Shown piece after piece: positions 18,404 to 27,690 of a stretch of 64,000 bases of DNA. The notes beneath the pieces are model-generated. The model was not told the DNA's origin. It saw only the letters and a list, made by a program, of their open reading frames with translations, and made no database searches. Numbering within the stretch: the stretch's first letter is position 1; each line of letters begins with the position of its first letter. The DNA comes from Pseudomonas alkylphenolica (GTDB lineage Bacteria; Pseudomonadota; Gammaproteobacteria; Pseudomonadales; Pseudomonadaceae): assembly GCF_004025535.1 (NCBI RefSeq), contig NZ_QJRG01000033.1, forward strand, positions 186,001 through 250,000. Reading direction: 5' to 3'. The position numbers and the translations under genes were made by a program.

Positions 18404-20144
18404 AAGTGTCCGCGCCGTCCTTGACCACCAGAATGTCTTCCATGATCAGGTACTGCAGGTCCGACCCGAAGAACATATTCAAGGCATCGGTCGGCGAGCA
18501 GATCATCGGCTCACCGCGACGGTTGAGCGAGGTGTTCAGCGAAACACCGTTGCCGGTCAGGTTTTCCAGCGCCTTCATCATGTCGTAGTAGCGCGGGTTG
18601 TACTCGCGCTTGAGCACCTGGGCCCGCGACGTACCGTCTTCGTGTACGACTTCCGGTACGCGGGTCTTCCACTCTTCGGCCACTTCGAAGGTAAAGGTCA
18701 TGAACGGCGCCGGGTGATCGATCTTGATCATCTGTGGCGCAACGGTGTCGAGCATCGACGGGCAGAAAGGCCTCCAGCGCTCGCGGAACTTGATCTGGTG
18801 GTTGATACGGTCAGCAACACCGGCCACGCTTGGGCAACCGATGATGGAACGACCGCCCAGCGCACGCGGGCCGAACTCCATGCGCCCCTGGAACCAGGCC
18901 ACCGGGTTGCCGTCGACCATGATCTTGGCGATCTGCTCCGGCATGTTCTCGAGCTTGCGCCATTTCGGCTGGCTCGGGTGACGGGCACAGGCGGCAATCA
19001 CGTCTTCGTTGGAATACGAAGGGCCGAGGTAGACGTGCTCCATCTTCTCGACCGGTACGCCGCGTGCATGCGACACGTAGGCCGCAGCGCCAACCGCGGT
19101 ACCGGCGTCGCCGGAAGCCGGCTGCACGAACAGCTCCTTGAGGTCGGGACGGGCAATGATCTTCTGGTTGAGCTTGACGTTCAGCGCGCAGCCACCGGCA
19201 TAAGCCAGTTTGCCGGTTTCCTTGAGGATGTCGCCCAGGTAGTGGTCGATCATCTGCAGCGCGATCTTCTCGAACAACGCCTGCATGCTGGCGGCGTAGT
19301 GGATGTACGGCTCGTCGGCGATGTCGCCTTCACGCTTCGGACCCAGCCACTCGATCAGCTTCGGCGAGAAATAGAAACCCTTGCCCTTCTCTTTGTAGCG
19401 GCGCAGGCCGATCACGTTGGCGTAGTCGGTGTTGATCACCAGCTCGCCGTTCTCGAAGCTGGCCAGACGCGAGAAGTCATATTTGCTGGCATCGCCGTAC
19501 GGCGCCATGCCCATGACCTTGAACTCGCCGTCGAGCATCTCGAAACCGAGGAACTCGGTGATCGCGCCGTACAGGCCGCCCAGGGAGTCCGGATCGAAAA
19601 ATTCCTTGATCTTGTGGATCTTGCCGTTTTCGCCGTAGCCGAAGAACGTGGTGGCGTACTCGCCCTTGCCGTCGATACCGAGGATCGCGGTTTTTTCTTT
19701 GAAACCCGAGCAGTGGTAGGCACTGGAGGCGTGGGCCAGGTGATGCTCTACCGGCTCGATCTTGACCTTCTTCGGGTCAAAGCCCAGTTGCTCCAGGCAC
19801 CAGACGATCTTCTTGCGGTAGCGCTTGTAGCGACGGTTGCCCATCAGGATCGCGTCAAGGGCACGGTCCGGGGCATACCAGTAACGCTTGGCGTAGTGCC
19901 AGCGGGCTTTGCCGAACAGGCTGATCGGGGCGAACGGAATGGCCACCACGTCAACGTCGGACGGCTTGATACCTGCCTGCTCCAGGCAGAACTTCGCCGA
20001 CTCGTAGGGCATGCGGTTCTTTGCATGTTTGTCGCGTACGAAGCGCTCTTCTTCAGCGGCCGCAATCAGCTTGCCGTCGATGTACAGGGCCGCGGAAGGA
20101 TCATGGCTAAGGGCGCCGGACAGGCCAAGAATCGTCAATGCCAA
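18387..20144 (-). CDS. wapO: Carbamoyltransferase (NodU/CmcH family) of the LPS core
   Basis: A 585-residue enzyme expected to transfer a carbamoyl group from carbamoyl phosphate to a sugar hydroxyl; in P. aeruginosa core LPS, heptose II is 7-O-carbamoylated. The N-terminal ASKHA-type domain has SGALSHDPSAALY, VEHHLAHASSAYH and GIDGKGEYATT. The C-terminal domain has RMEFGPRALGGRSI and NTSLNRRGEPM. The best start is a TTG (MALTILGLSG) with AGAGG upstream; longer readings add a nonconserved leader. It is the first gene of the coupled run down to wapR. Confidence 0.88.
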   Translation of the reverse strand: MALTILGLSGALSHDPSAALYIDGKLIAAAEEERFVRDKHAKNRMPYESAKFCLEQAGIKPSDVDVVAIPFAPISLFGKARWHYAKRYWYAPDRALDAILMGNRRYKRYRKKIVWCLEQLGFDPKKVKIEPVEHHLAHASSAYHCSGFKEKTAILGIDGKGEYATTFFGYGENGKIHKIKEFFDPDSLGGLYGAITEFLGFEMLDGEFKVMGMAPYGDASKYDFSRLASFENGELVINTDYANVIGLRRYKEKGKGFYFSPKLIEWLGPKREGDIADEPYIHYAASMQALFEKIALQMIDHYLGDILKETGKLAYAGGCALNVKLNQKIIARPDLKELFVQPASGDAGTAVGAAAYVSHARGVPVEKMEHVYLGPSYSNEDVIAACARHPSQPKWRKLENMPEQIAKIMVDGNPVAWFQGRMEFGPRALGGRSIIGCPSVAGVADRINHQIKFRERWRPFCPSMLDTVAPQMIKIDHPAPFMTFTFEVAEEWKTRVPEVVHEDGTSRAQVLKREYNPRYYDMMKALENLTGNGVSLNTSLNRRGEPMICSPTDALNMFFGSDLQYLIMEDILVVKDGADTYEAQG

Positions 20145-20253
20145 GGGTCTAGCCTCTTCAATCTGTAAAAATGCGCCCTGGCCCCTTGGGGCGAGCGGCA
20201 ACGAAAGAGCGGGATTATAACGTAAAGCGCGGGCGCTTGTAGGCGCGTCCCAC

Positions 20254-21090
20254 CTACTCGGCGATCAGCCAGTCCATCCGCCAGCTGCCGTGAGTCTGCG
20301 CCAGCACCTGGGACAGCCATGGCAGCAGCGCACGCAGCTCTTCCTCCAGCCCCCATGGCGGGTTGGCGATTGCCAGGCCGGAGCCATTGAGACCCTGCGG
20401 GCTGTCCTGGGGATGTACGTACAGCTCGACGCGCAGCAACTTTGGCGCACCAGTGCTGGTCAGGTCCTGGTAGAAGCGCACCAGCTGGCGCTGGTCTTTG
20501 ATCGGGTACCAGATCGCTACGACCGTCTGGCGCATGCGACTGATTGCCTCTTTCAGGGCCACCGTGCAGCGCTTGAGCTCGTCAGCCTGCTCGAAAGGCG
20601 GGTCGATCAGCATCACCGCGCGCTTTTCCTGTACCGGCAGCAGCGCGCGTGGCACATGCCAGCCTTCACCCAGGTGCACGGCGACGCGCGGGTCCTTTTT
20701 CATGTTGTCCTTGAGCATGCGTCCGTCCTCAGGATGCTTCTCGTTGAGCAACACGCGGTCTTGCTGGCGCGCCAGGCGCCGGGCCAGCTCAGGCGAGCCC
20801 GGGTAGTAGCGCAGCTCGCCGTCGGGATTCATCTTGCGCAGGATGCGCAGGTAGTCGGCGGTAATTTCCGGCAGATCGTCACGCCCCCACAGGCGGGCAA
20901 TGCCTTCCAGGTACTCACCGGTCCGCGTCGCCTGATCACCCTGCAAGTCATAGAGACCGAGGCCCGCATGGGTATCGAGATAGGCGAACGGTTGCTCCTT
21001 GCGCGACATCAGCGCAATAAGACGAGTCAACACAAGGTGTTTGAAGACGTCGGCGTGGTTGCCGGCGTGAAAGGCGTGACGATAGTTCAT
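20254..21090 (-). CDS. rlmJ: 23S rRNA (adenine(2030)-N(6))-methyltransferase
   Basis: A 278-residue SAM-dependent methyltransferase modifying A2030 of 23S rRNA. The N-terminal signature MNYRHAFHAGNHADVFKH is diagnostic of RlmJ/YhiR. The catalytic (D/N)PPY-type motif appears as DPPF near residue 164. The length is typical. It stands alone between the LPS cluster and putP. Confidence 0.95.
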   Translation of the reverse strand: MNYRHAFHAGNHADVFKHLVLTRLIALMSRKEQPFAYLDTHAGLGLYDLQGDQATRTGEYLEGIARLWGRDDLPEITADYLRILRKMNPDGELRYYPGSPELARRLARQQDRVLLNEKHPEDGRMLKDNMKKDPRVAVHLGEGWHVPRALLPVQEKRAVMLIDPPFEQADELKRCTVALKEAISRMRQTVVAIWYPIKDQRQLVRFYQDLTSTGAPKLLRVELYVHPQDSPQGLNGSGLAIANPPWGLEEELRALLPWLSQVLAQTHGSWRMDWLIAE

Positions 21091-21157
21091 GGCAACTCCT
21101 GCAAGACCCGGCAGTTTACCTTGTCACGGGGGCGGCGTCAGGCGCAGCCGCTGAAAA

Positions 21158-21197
21158 CGACAACGGCCCGGACTCTTGCGAGGCCGGGCCGTTGTCA
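21158..21197 (-). terminator. Rho-independent terminator of putP
   Basis: ACAACGGCCCGG (21160-21171) and its perfect complement (21184-21195) form a 12-bp stem. On the minus strand it is followed by TCGTTTTC. It lies 20 bases after the putP stop. Confidence 0.85.
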
Positions 21198-21216
21198 GGC
21201 AGCAATCTGACCGCGA

Positions 21217-22701
21217 TTACTTGCCGGCGTGGTACGCCGCATCTGCAGTTTCGAAACGCGCAACCATTGCCTTGCTCGGGCTGCCGAGCTTGCTGAAGAC
21301 GAAAATTGCCAGGCTGGCCAGAATGAAGCCCGGAATGATTTCGTACAGGCCCATGGTGTCGAATTTCTTCCACAGGATCACGGTGACGGCACCGACGATG
21401 ATGCCGGCCAGCGCGCCATTGCGGGTCATGCCTTTCCACAGTACCGAAATCAGTACCACAGGGCCGAACGCAGCACCGAAGCCTGCCCAGGCGTAAGCCA
21501 CCAGGCCCAGCACGCGGTTTTCAGGATTGGCAGCCAGGGCGATGGCGATCAGCGCAACAGCCAGCACCATCAGACGACCGACCCAGACCAGCTCGACCTG
21601 GGAAGCGTTTTTGCGCAGGAAGGTCTTATAGAAGTCTTCAGTCAGGGCGCTCGAGCACACCAGCAGCTGGCAGCTCAGGGTGCTCATGACCGCCGCCAGA
21701 ATGGCCGACAGCAACACACCGGCGATCCATGGGTTGAACAGAATCTTGGCCAGCTCGATGAACACACGTTCGTGGTTCTCGGTTACCGGACCGGCAACAT
21801 CCGGATGCGCCGAGAAGTAGGCGATGCCGAAGAAGCCGACAGCACAGGTACCAGCCAGACACAGAATCATCCAGGTCATGGAGATGCGACGGGCATTGGC
21901 AATGGATTTAACCGAATCGGCTGCCATGAAACGCGCCAGGATGTGCGGTTGGCCAAAGTAGCCCAAGCCCCAGCCCATCAGCGAGATGATGCCGATGAAG
22001 GTTGCACCCTTAAACATGTCAAAGTTGCCAGCGCCCTGGGCTTCGATGGCCAGGAAAGTGGTATCGACGCCGCCAGTGGCGATCAGCACGATCACCGGAG
22101 TAAGGATCAGAGCGAAAATCATCAGCGTCGCCTGGACGGTATCGGTCCAGCTTACCGCCAGGAAGCCACCAACGAAGGTGTAGGCGATAGTAGCGGCAGC
22201 ACCGGCCCACAGCGCGGTCTCATAGGACATGCCGAAGGTGCTCTCGAACAGGCGAGCGCCAGCAACGATGCCGGAAGCGCAGTAGATGGTGAAGAACACC
22301 AGGATCACAATGGCAGAGATGATCCGCAGCAGGCCGCTGTTGTCTTCGAAGCGACTGGCGAAGTAATCCGGCAGGGTTAGCGCATCGCCGTTGTGCTCGG
22401 TCTGCACACGCAGACGGCCGGCAACGAACAACCAGTTCAGGTAGGCACCGACCGTCAGGCCGATGGCAATCCAGGCTTCCGACAGGCCCGACATGTAGAT
22501 GGCACCCGGCAGGCCCATCAGCAACCAGCCGCTCATGTCCGAGGCGCCAGCTGAAAGCGCGGTCACCACGCTGCCGAGGCTGCGACCACCGAGAATGTAG
22601 TCGGAGAGGTTATTGGTGGAGCGATAGGCCATAAAGCCGATCATCACCATTGCTGCGATGTAGATCACAAAAGTGATCGTGATTGGGTTGCTAAAACTCA
22701 T
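21217..22701 (-). CDS. putP: Sodium/proline symporter
   Basis: A 494-residue sodium:solute symporter (SSF family) with about 13 membrane helices, importing proline with Na+. Characteristic stretches are SGWLLMGLPGAIYMSGL and the long amphipathic loops of PutP. The start MSFSNPITI is the ATG; a longer reading would cover the regulatory region. It is divergent from putA with GTTGCA-bearing DNA between, so it is expected to be repressed by PutA without proline and induced with it. Confidence 0.96.
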   Translation of the reverse strand: MSFSNPITITFVIYIAAMVMIGFMAYRSTNNLSDYILGGRSLGSVVTALSAGASDMSGWLLMGLPGAIYMSGLSEAWIAIGLTVGAYLNWLFVAGRLRVQTEHNGDALTLPDYFASRFEDNSGLLRIISAIVILVFFTIYCASGIVAGARLFESTFGMSYETALWAGAAATIAYTFVGGFLAVSWTDTVQATLMIFALILTPVIVLIATGGVDTTFLAIEAQGAGNFDMFKGATFIGIISLMGWGLGYFGQPHILARFMAADSVKSIANARRISMTWMILCLAGTCAVGFFGIAYFSAHPDVAGPVTENHERVFIELAKILFNPWIAGVLLSAILAAVMSTLSCQLLVCSSALTEDFYKTFLRKNASQVELVWVGRLMVLAVALIAIALAANPENRVLGLVAYAWAGFGAAFGPVVLISVLWKGMTRNGALAGIIVGAVTVILWKKFDTMGLYEIIPGFILASLAIFVFSKLGSPSKAMVARFETADAAYHAGK

Positions 22702-23054
22702 TGTTGCGCCCTGGCGTTTGTTTTTATGTAGTGACAGCCTCGAAGAGGTTGCACCCAGGCAGCGAATGCTATGCAACAACGCAAAGTGGGTGCAACCTGT
22801 TTTTGCAATACAGTTGCACCTCGTCGGAAATCCATCCGTTTTGGCCGCTTTTGCGCTCCTTCAGCGCAATATCCTTCAATGAATAAGGTAAATCGCACCA
22901 GAATCATGCATTTTTAATGTGGGAATTTTCTTACCGGACGAACTGCGCATTATTCCTACAGAAATTGGGTTGCACTAGGTTGCACCCGAATTCGCGCGCA
23001 GCTAATCTTGGCGCCAGCTTAAGCCACAGCCTGTGGCAATAATGAGGATAAAAA
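22702..23054. promoter_or_regulatory. putP-putA control region with six GTTGCA motifs
   Basis: This 353-base gap holds GTTGCA in one or other orientation at 22748-22753, 22772-22777, 22791-22796, 22813-22818, 22969-22974 and 22979-22984. The last two are direct repeats 10 bp apart, one helical turn. GTTGCA is the known recognition sequence of the ribbon-helix-helix domain of E. coli PutA, and this PutA carries that domain. The sites form two clusters, one near putP and one 70-85 bp before putA, which suggests autorepression of both promoters. Confidence 0.8.
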
Positions 23055-26000
23055 ATGGCGACGACCACCCTTGGGGTCAAACTTGACGACCCGACCCGTG
23101 AGCGACTCAAAGCAGCTGCGCAGTCCATTGACCGCACGCCGCACTGGTTGATCAAACAGGCAATCTTCAATTACCTGGAAAAGCTCGAGGGTGGCGCCAC
23201 GCTGACCGAACTCAATGGTCACGCCAGCATTAACGGAGACGAAGCCGGTGAGGTCGCGCATGACCACGCCCACCAGTGCTTCCTTGAGTTTGCCGAAAGC
23301 ATCCTGCCGCAATCGGTGCTGCGCTCGGCAATCACTGCCGCCTACCGCCGCCCTGAGCCGGAAGTGGTACCGATGCTGCTGGAACAGGCACGCCTGCCTG
23401 CCGCCATGGCCGAGGCCACCAACAAACTGGCCGCCGGCATCGCCGAAAAACTGCGTAACCAGAAGAGCGCCGGTGGCCGTGCCGGCATCGTTCAGGGCCT
23501 GCTGCAGGAATTTTCCCTGTCGTCGCAGGAAGGCGTGGCACTTATGTGCCTGGCCGAAGCCCTGCTGCGCATTCCTGACAAAGGCACCCGCGACGCCCTG
23601 ATCCGCGACAAGATCAGCACCGGCAACTGGCAACCGCACCTGGGCAACAGCCCGTCGCTGTTCGTCAACGCCGCGACCTGGGGCCTGTTGCTGACCGGCA
23701 AACTGGTCTCGACCCACAACGAGTCCGGCCTGACCTCTTCGCTGAGCCGCATCATCGGCAAGAGCGGCGAGCCGATGATCCGCAAGGGCGTCGACATGGC
23801 CATGCGCCTGATGGGCGAGCAGTTCGTGACCGGCGAAACCATCGCCGAGGCCCTCGCCAACGCCAGCAAGTTCGAAGCCAAGGGCTTCCGCTATTCCTAC
23901 GACATGCTCGGTGAAGCCGCACTGACCGAGCACGACGCGCAGAAGTACCTGGCGTCCTACGAGCAGGCGATCCACTCGATCGGCAAAGCCTCCCACGGCC
24001 GCGGCATCTATGAAGGCCCGGGCATCTCGATCAAGCTCTCGGCCCTGCACCCGCGCTACAGCCGCGCCCAGTACGAGCGCGTGATGGACGAGTTGTACCC
24101 GCGCCTGCTGTCGCTGACCCTGCTGGCCAAGCAATACGATATCGGCCTGAACATCGACGCCGAAGAAGCTGACCGCCTGGAGCTGTCGCTGGACCTGCTC
24201 GAGCGCCTGTGCTTCGAGCCGCAGCTGACCGGCTGGAACGGTATCGGCTTCGTGATCCAGGCCTACCAGAAGCGCTGCCCGTACGTGATCGACTACGTCA
24301 TTGACCTGGCACGCCGCAGCCGCCATCGCCTGATGATTCGCCTGGTGAAGGGCGCCTACTGGGACAGCGAGATCAAGCGCGCCCAGGTCGACGGCCTGGA
24401 AGGCTACCCGGTCTACACCCGCAAGGTGTACACCGACGTCTCCTACATCGCCTGCGCCCGCAAGCTGCTGTCGGTTCCGGAAGTCATCTACCCGCAGTTC
24501 GCCACCCACAACGCCCACACCCTGTCGGCCATCTACCATATCGCCGGCCAGAACTATTACCCGGGTCAGTACGAGTTCCAGTGCCTGCACGGCATGGGCG
24601 AACCTCTGTACGAACAGGTTGTAGGTAAAGTGGCTGATGGCAAACTGAACCGCCCGTGCCGTGTGTACGCGCCGGTTGGCACCCACGAAACCCTGCTGGC
24701 CTACCTGGTGCGTCGCCTGCTGGAAAACGGTGCGAACACCTCGTTCGTCAACCGTATTGCCGATCAGTCGATCTCGATCCAGGAACTGGTCGCCGACCCG
24801 GTCGCCACCATCGAGCAGATGGCTACCCAGGAAGGCAGTGCTGGCCTGCCGCACCCACGCATCCCGCTGCCACGCGACCTGTACGGTACCGAACGCGCCA
24901 ACTCTGCGGGCATCGACATGGCCAACGAACATCGCCTGGCGTCGCTGTCCTGCGCCTTGCTGGCCACTGCACACAACGACTGGAAAGCCGCACCGATGCT
25001 GGGCTGCGCCGCCAGCAATGAAGCCGCGGTTGCAGTCTTGAACCCTGCTGATCACCGCGACGTGGTCGGTCATGTACAGGAAGCTACCGTTACCGACGTC
25101 GACAACGCCATTCAGTGTGCGCTTAACGCCGCACCGATCTGGCAGGCCACGCCGCCCGCCGAACGTGCTGCGATCCTGGAGCGCGCCGCCGACCTGATGG
25201 AAGCCGAGATCCAGCCGCTGATGGGCCTGCTGGCCCGCGAAGCCGGCAAGACCTTTGCCAACGCCATCGCCGAAGTGCGCGAAGCCGTCGACTTCCTGCG
25301 TTACTACGCGGTACAGGCACGCAACGACTTCAGCAACGATGCCCACCGCCCGCTGGGCCCTGTGGTGTGCATCAGCCCGTGGAACTTCCCGCTGGCAATC
25401 TTCAGCGGCCAGGTTGCCGCCGCGCTTGCCGCCGGTAACCCGGTGCTGGCCAAGCCGGCTGAACAAACCCCGCTGGTCGCCGCCCAAGCCGTGCGCCTGC
25501 TGCTCGAAGCCGGCATCCCTGCCGGTGTAGTGCAACTGCTGCCTGGCCGCGGCGAAACCGTCGGCGCCCGCCTGGTCGGCGACGATCGGGTCAAAGGCGT
25601 GATGTTCACCGGCTCCACCGAAGTCGCCCGCCTGCTGCAACGCAACATCGCCGGTCGCCTGGATGCCCAGGGTCGCCCGATCCCGTTGATCGCCGAAACC
25701 GGCGGCCAGAACGCGATGATCGTCGACTCCTCGGCACTCACCGAACAGGTCGTCATTGACGTGGTGTCCTCGGCCTTTGACAGCGCCGGTCAGCGTTGCT
25801 CGGCACTGCGCGTGCTGTGCCTGCAGGAAGACTCGGCTGACCGCGTTATCGAAATGCTCAAGGGCGCCATGGCCGAAAGCCGTCTGGGCAACCCTGAGCG
25901 CCTGTCCGTGGACATCGGTCCGGTGATCGACGCCGAAGCCAAAGCCGGTATCGACAAGCACATCCAGGGCATGCGCGACAAAGGTCGCAGCGTGTACCAG

Positions 26001-27008
26001 GTGGCTATCGCCGACGGTGAGGAGATCAAGCGCGGCACCTTCGTGATGCCGACCCTGATCGAACTGGAAAGCTTCGACGAACTGCAGCGCGAGATCTTCG
26101 GCCCGGTACTGCACGTGGTGCGCTACAACCGCAAGAACCTCGACCAGCTGATCGAGCAGATCAACGCCTCCGGTTACGGCCTGACCCTGGGTGTACACAC
26201 CCGGATCGACGAAACCATCGCCAAGGTCATCGACAACGTCAACGCCGGTAACGTCTACGTCAACCGCAACATCGTCGGCGCCGTGGTCGGCGTCCAGCCG
26301 TTCGGCGGGGAAGGCCTGTCCGGTACCGGCCCGAAAGCCGGTGGCCCGCTGTACCTGTACCGCCTGCTGTCGACCCGTCCGGCCGACGCCATCGAGCAAT
26401 CGTTCCAGCGTACCGACGGCGCCACGACCCCGGACACCCGTCTGCGCGACGAGCTGACCAAGCCGCTGCAAGCGTTCAAAGCCTGGGCTGCAAGCAACAA
26501 GCTGAACGACCTGGACAGCCTGTGCGAGCAATTCGCCAAGCAGTCGCAAAGCGGTATCAGCCGCCTGCTGGCTGGCCCGACCGGCGAGCGTAACAGCTAC
26601 ACCATCCTGCCTCGCGAGCACGTGCTGTGCCTGGCTGAGGTCGAAGCCGACCTGTTGACCCAACTGGCCGCGGTGCTGGCTGTGGGTAGCTCGGCAGTGT
26701 GGCCGGAAGGCGAACTGACCAAGACCCTGCGTAGCCGCCTGCCGAAAGACGTACAGACACGCATCAAGCTGGTCGGCGACTGGACCAAGGACGACGTGGT
26801 GTTTGACGCCGTCCTGCACCACGGTCATTCCGATCAGCTACGTGCAGTGTGCGAGCAGGTTGCCAAGCGTGCCGGTGCGATTGTCGGCGTACACGGCCTG
26901 TCTTCGGGCGACACCTCGATTGCCCTGGAGCGTCTGGTGATCGAACGTGCGTTGAGCGTCAACACCGCTGCGGCGGGGGGTAACGCGAGCTTGATGACTA
27001 TCGGCTGA
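23055..27008 (+). CDS. putA: Trifunctional PutA: transcriptional repressor, proline dehydrogenase and L-glutamate gamma-semialdehyde dehydrogenase
   Basis: A 1317-residue peripheral membrane flavoenzyme that oxidises proline to glutamate. Residues 1-47 form a ribbon-helix-helix DNA-binding domain (TTLGVKLDDPTRERLKAAA). A PRODH barrel spans about 200-560 (RLVKGAYWDSEIKRAQVDG; the C-terminal end of the flavin site follows). The aldehyde dehydrogenase domain spans about 640-1110, with catalytic Glu881 in AETGGQN and Cys915 in GQRCSALR. A C-terminal domain completes the trifunctional type. The start follows AGGA. Autoregulation through GTTGCA sites upstream is expected. Confidence 0.97.
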   Translation: MATTTLGVKLDDPTRERLKAAAQSIDRTPHWLIKQAIFNYLEKLEGGATLTELNGHASINGDEAGEVAHDHAHQCFLEFAESILPQSVLRSAITAAYRRPEPEVVPMLLEQARLPAAMAEATNKLAAGIAEKLRNQKSAGGRAGIVQGLLQEFSLSSQEGVALMCLAEALLRIPDKGTRDALIRDKISTGNWQPHLGNSPSLFVNAATWGLLLTGKLVSTHNESGLTSSLSRIIGKSGEPMIRKGVDMAMRLMGEQFVTGETIAEALANASKFEAKGFRYSYDMLGEAALTEHDAQKYLASYEQAIHSIGKASHGRGIYEGPGISIKLSALHPRYSRAQYERVMDELYPRLLSLTLLAKQYDIGLNIDAEEADRLELSLDLLERLCFEPQLTGWNGIGFVIQAYQKRCPYVIDYVIDLARRSRHRLMIRLVKGAYWDSEIKRAQVDGLEGYPVYTRKVYTDVSYIACARKLLSVPEVIYPQFATHNAHTLSAIYHIAGQNYYPGQYEFQCLHGMGEPLYEQVVGKVADGKLNRPCRVYAPVGTHETLLAYLVRRLLENGANTSFVNRIADQSISIQELVADPVATIEQMATQEGSAGLPHPRIPLPRDLYGTERANSAGIDMANEHRLASLSCALLATAHNDWKAAPMLGCAASNEAAVAVLNPADHRDVVGHVQEATVTDVDNAIQCALNAAPIWQATPPAERAAILERAADLMEAEIQPLMGLLAREAGKTFANAIAEVREAVDFLRYYAVQARNDFSNDAHRPLGPVVCISPWNFPLAIFSGQVAAALAAGNPVLAKPAEQTPLVAAQAVRLLLEAGIPAGVVQLLPGRGETVGARLVGDDRVKGVMFTGSTEVARLLQRNIAGRLDAQGRPIPLIAETGGQNAMIVDSSALTEQVVIDVVSSAFDSAGQRCSALRVLCLQEDSADRVIEMLKGAMAESRLGNPERLSVDIGPVIDAEAKAGIDKHIQGMRDKGRSVYQVAIADGEEIKRGTFVMPTLIELESFDELQREIFGPVLHVVRYNRKNLDQLIEQINASGYGLTLGVHTRIDETIAKVIDNVNAGNVYVNRNIVGAVVGVQPFGGEGLSGTGPKAGGPLYLYRLLSTRPADAIEQSFQRTDGATTPDTRLRDELTKPLQAFKAWAASNKLNDLDSLCEQFAKQSQSGISRLLAGPTGERNSYTILPREHVLCLAEVEADLLTQLAAVLAVGSSAVWPEGELTKTLRSRLPKDVQTRIKLVGDWTKDDVVFDAVLHHGHSDQLRAVCEQVAKRAGAIVGVHGLSSGDTSIALERLVIERALSVNTAAAGGNASLMTIG

Positions 27009-27030
27009 TAGCTGACGGTTGTTGAAGAAG

Positions 27031-27060
27031 AAGGAGAGCTCAGGCTCTCCTTTTTCTTTT
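27031..27060 (+). terminator. Rho-independent terminator of putA
   Basis: GGAGAGC-tcag-GCTCTCC is followed by TTTTTCTTTT, 20-odd bases after the putA stop. It is a textbook intrinsic terminator. Confidence 0.92.
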
Positions 27061-27076
27061 CAGCCCCAACGTAACG

Positions 27077-27340
27077 TCAGTGTTTCATCGCCAGCTCGAC
27101 ATCATCGAGCAATGCTTTGGCCAGTGCGCTCAAGTAGTGAGAGGCCCAGATCAGTTGCGGGTCACCGTCTATCGCGCCGGCCAGGGTCATGTCTCGCACG
27201 CAGCCCATCAGTTCCGCGGCGCGCTCCCGGGCGTAGTGGCAAGGAATGCCGGGGGCGATGCAGAACAGCGGCTGGCCTTGCCCCTGAACAAACAGGGTCT
27301 TGCCCACGGTGGTGCAGGTTTTGGCGTCGTCTGTGCTCAT
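27077..27340 (-). CDS. DUF3077-like small protein
   Basis: An 87-residue protein without signal peptide or membrane segment. The pattern TTVGKTLFVQGQGQPLFCIAPGIPCHYARERAAELMGCV resembles the DUF3077 family common in Pseudomonas, usually in several copies per genome. Function is unknown. It lies in the putA-acyl-CoA dehydrogenase interval on the opposite strand, followed upstream by a REP-like element and another orphan small gene. Confidence 0.65.
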   Translation of the reverse strand: MSTDDAKTCTTVGKTLFVQGQGQPLFCIAPGIPCHYARERAAELMGCVRDMTLAGAIDGDPQLIWASHYLSALAKALLDDVELAMKH

Positions 27341-27378
27341 TGTTCAACCTCCCTGAATCTTCGGTGCCTGGTCTGGCC

Positions 27379-27404
27379 TCTTCGCGGGTAAACCCGCTCC
27401 CACA
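27379..27404. repeat. REP-like element
   Basis: TTCGCGGGTAAACCCGCTCC has a perfect GCGGGT-aa-ACCCGC hairpin (27384-27397) and the flanking CTCCCACA typical of putida-group REP sequences. It lies between two small minus-strand genes. Confidence 0.7.
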
Positions 27405-27447
27405 CGCCCTGTGAATGGCCTGACCAGACAACACACATCTACCAGCC

Positions 27448-27690
27448 TTAATGCCGCGCCTGCGGCTCCGCTGACATTTGCACCTGAATCAGCGCCGATT
27501 CGAGCAGCACACGAAGCGATTCGATCTCATGCATCGATGCCGTCATCAGGATCGCAGCCGGCGACCTGGGCTGCAGCAACATCGCCTGATGAACCACGGT
27601 TTGTGCGCACAGGGCGTACTCAGTGGCCTGGATGATGGTGTCTTCAAGGGAGTGGTGATTGTGGGGTGGATCTGGAACGATCTTCAGCAT
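27448..27690 (-). CDS. DUF6124-like small protein
   Basis: An 80-residue protein beginning MLKIVPDPP, a start shared by the DUF6124 family of small Pseudomonas proteins, then a helical segment (EDTIIQATEYALCAQTVVHQAM). There is no signal peptide. Function is unknown. A TTGACA-like -35 lies on the minus strand at 27726-27731 with only a weak -10. A longer frame reaching 27882 is open but lacks the family start. Confidence 0.6.
   Translation of the reverse strand: MLKIVPDPPHNHHSLEDTIIQATEYALCAQTVVHQAMLLQPRSPAAILMTASMHEIESLRVLLESALIQVQMSAEPQARH

Noticed and set aside
18642..20168. 508-residue plus-strand open frame over the carbamoyltransferase
   Set aside because: Antisense shadow of a conserved enzyme; no motifs.
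23019..26828. 1269-residue open frame antisense to putA
   Set aside because: It is an artefact of GC-rich codon bias: putA on the other strand is complete with all motifs, and the antisense protein has no recognisable domain.
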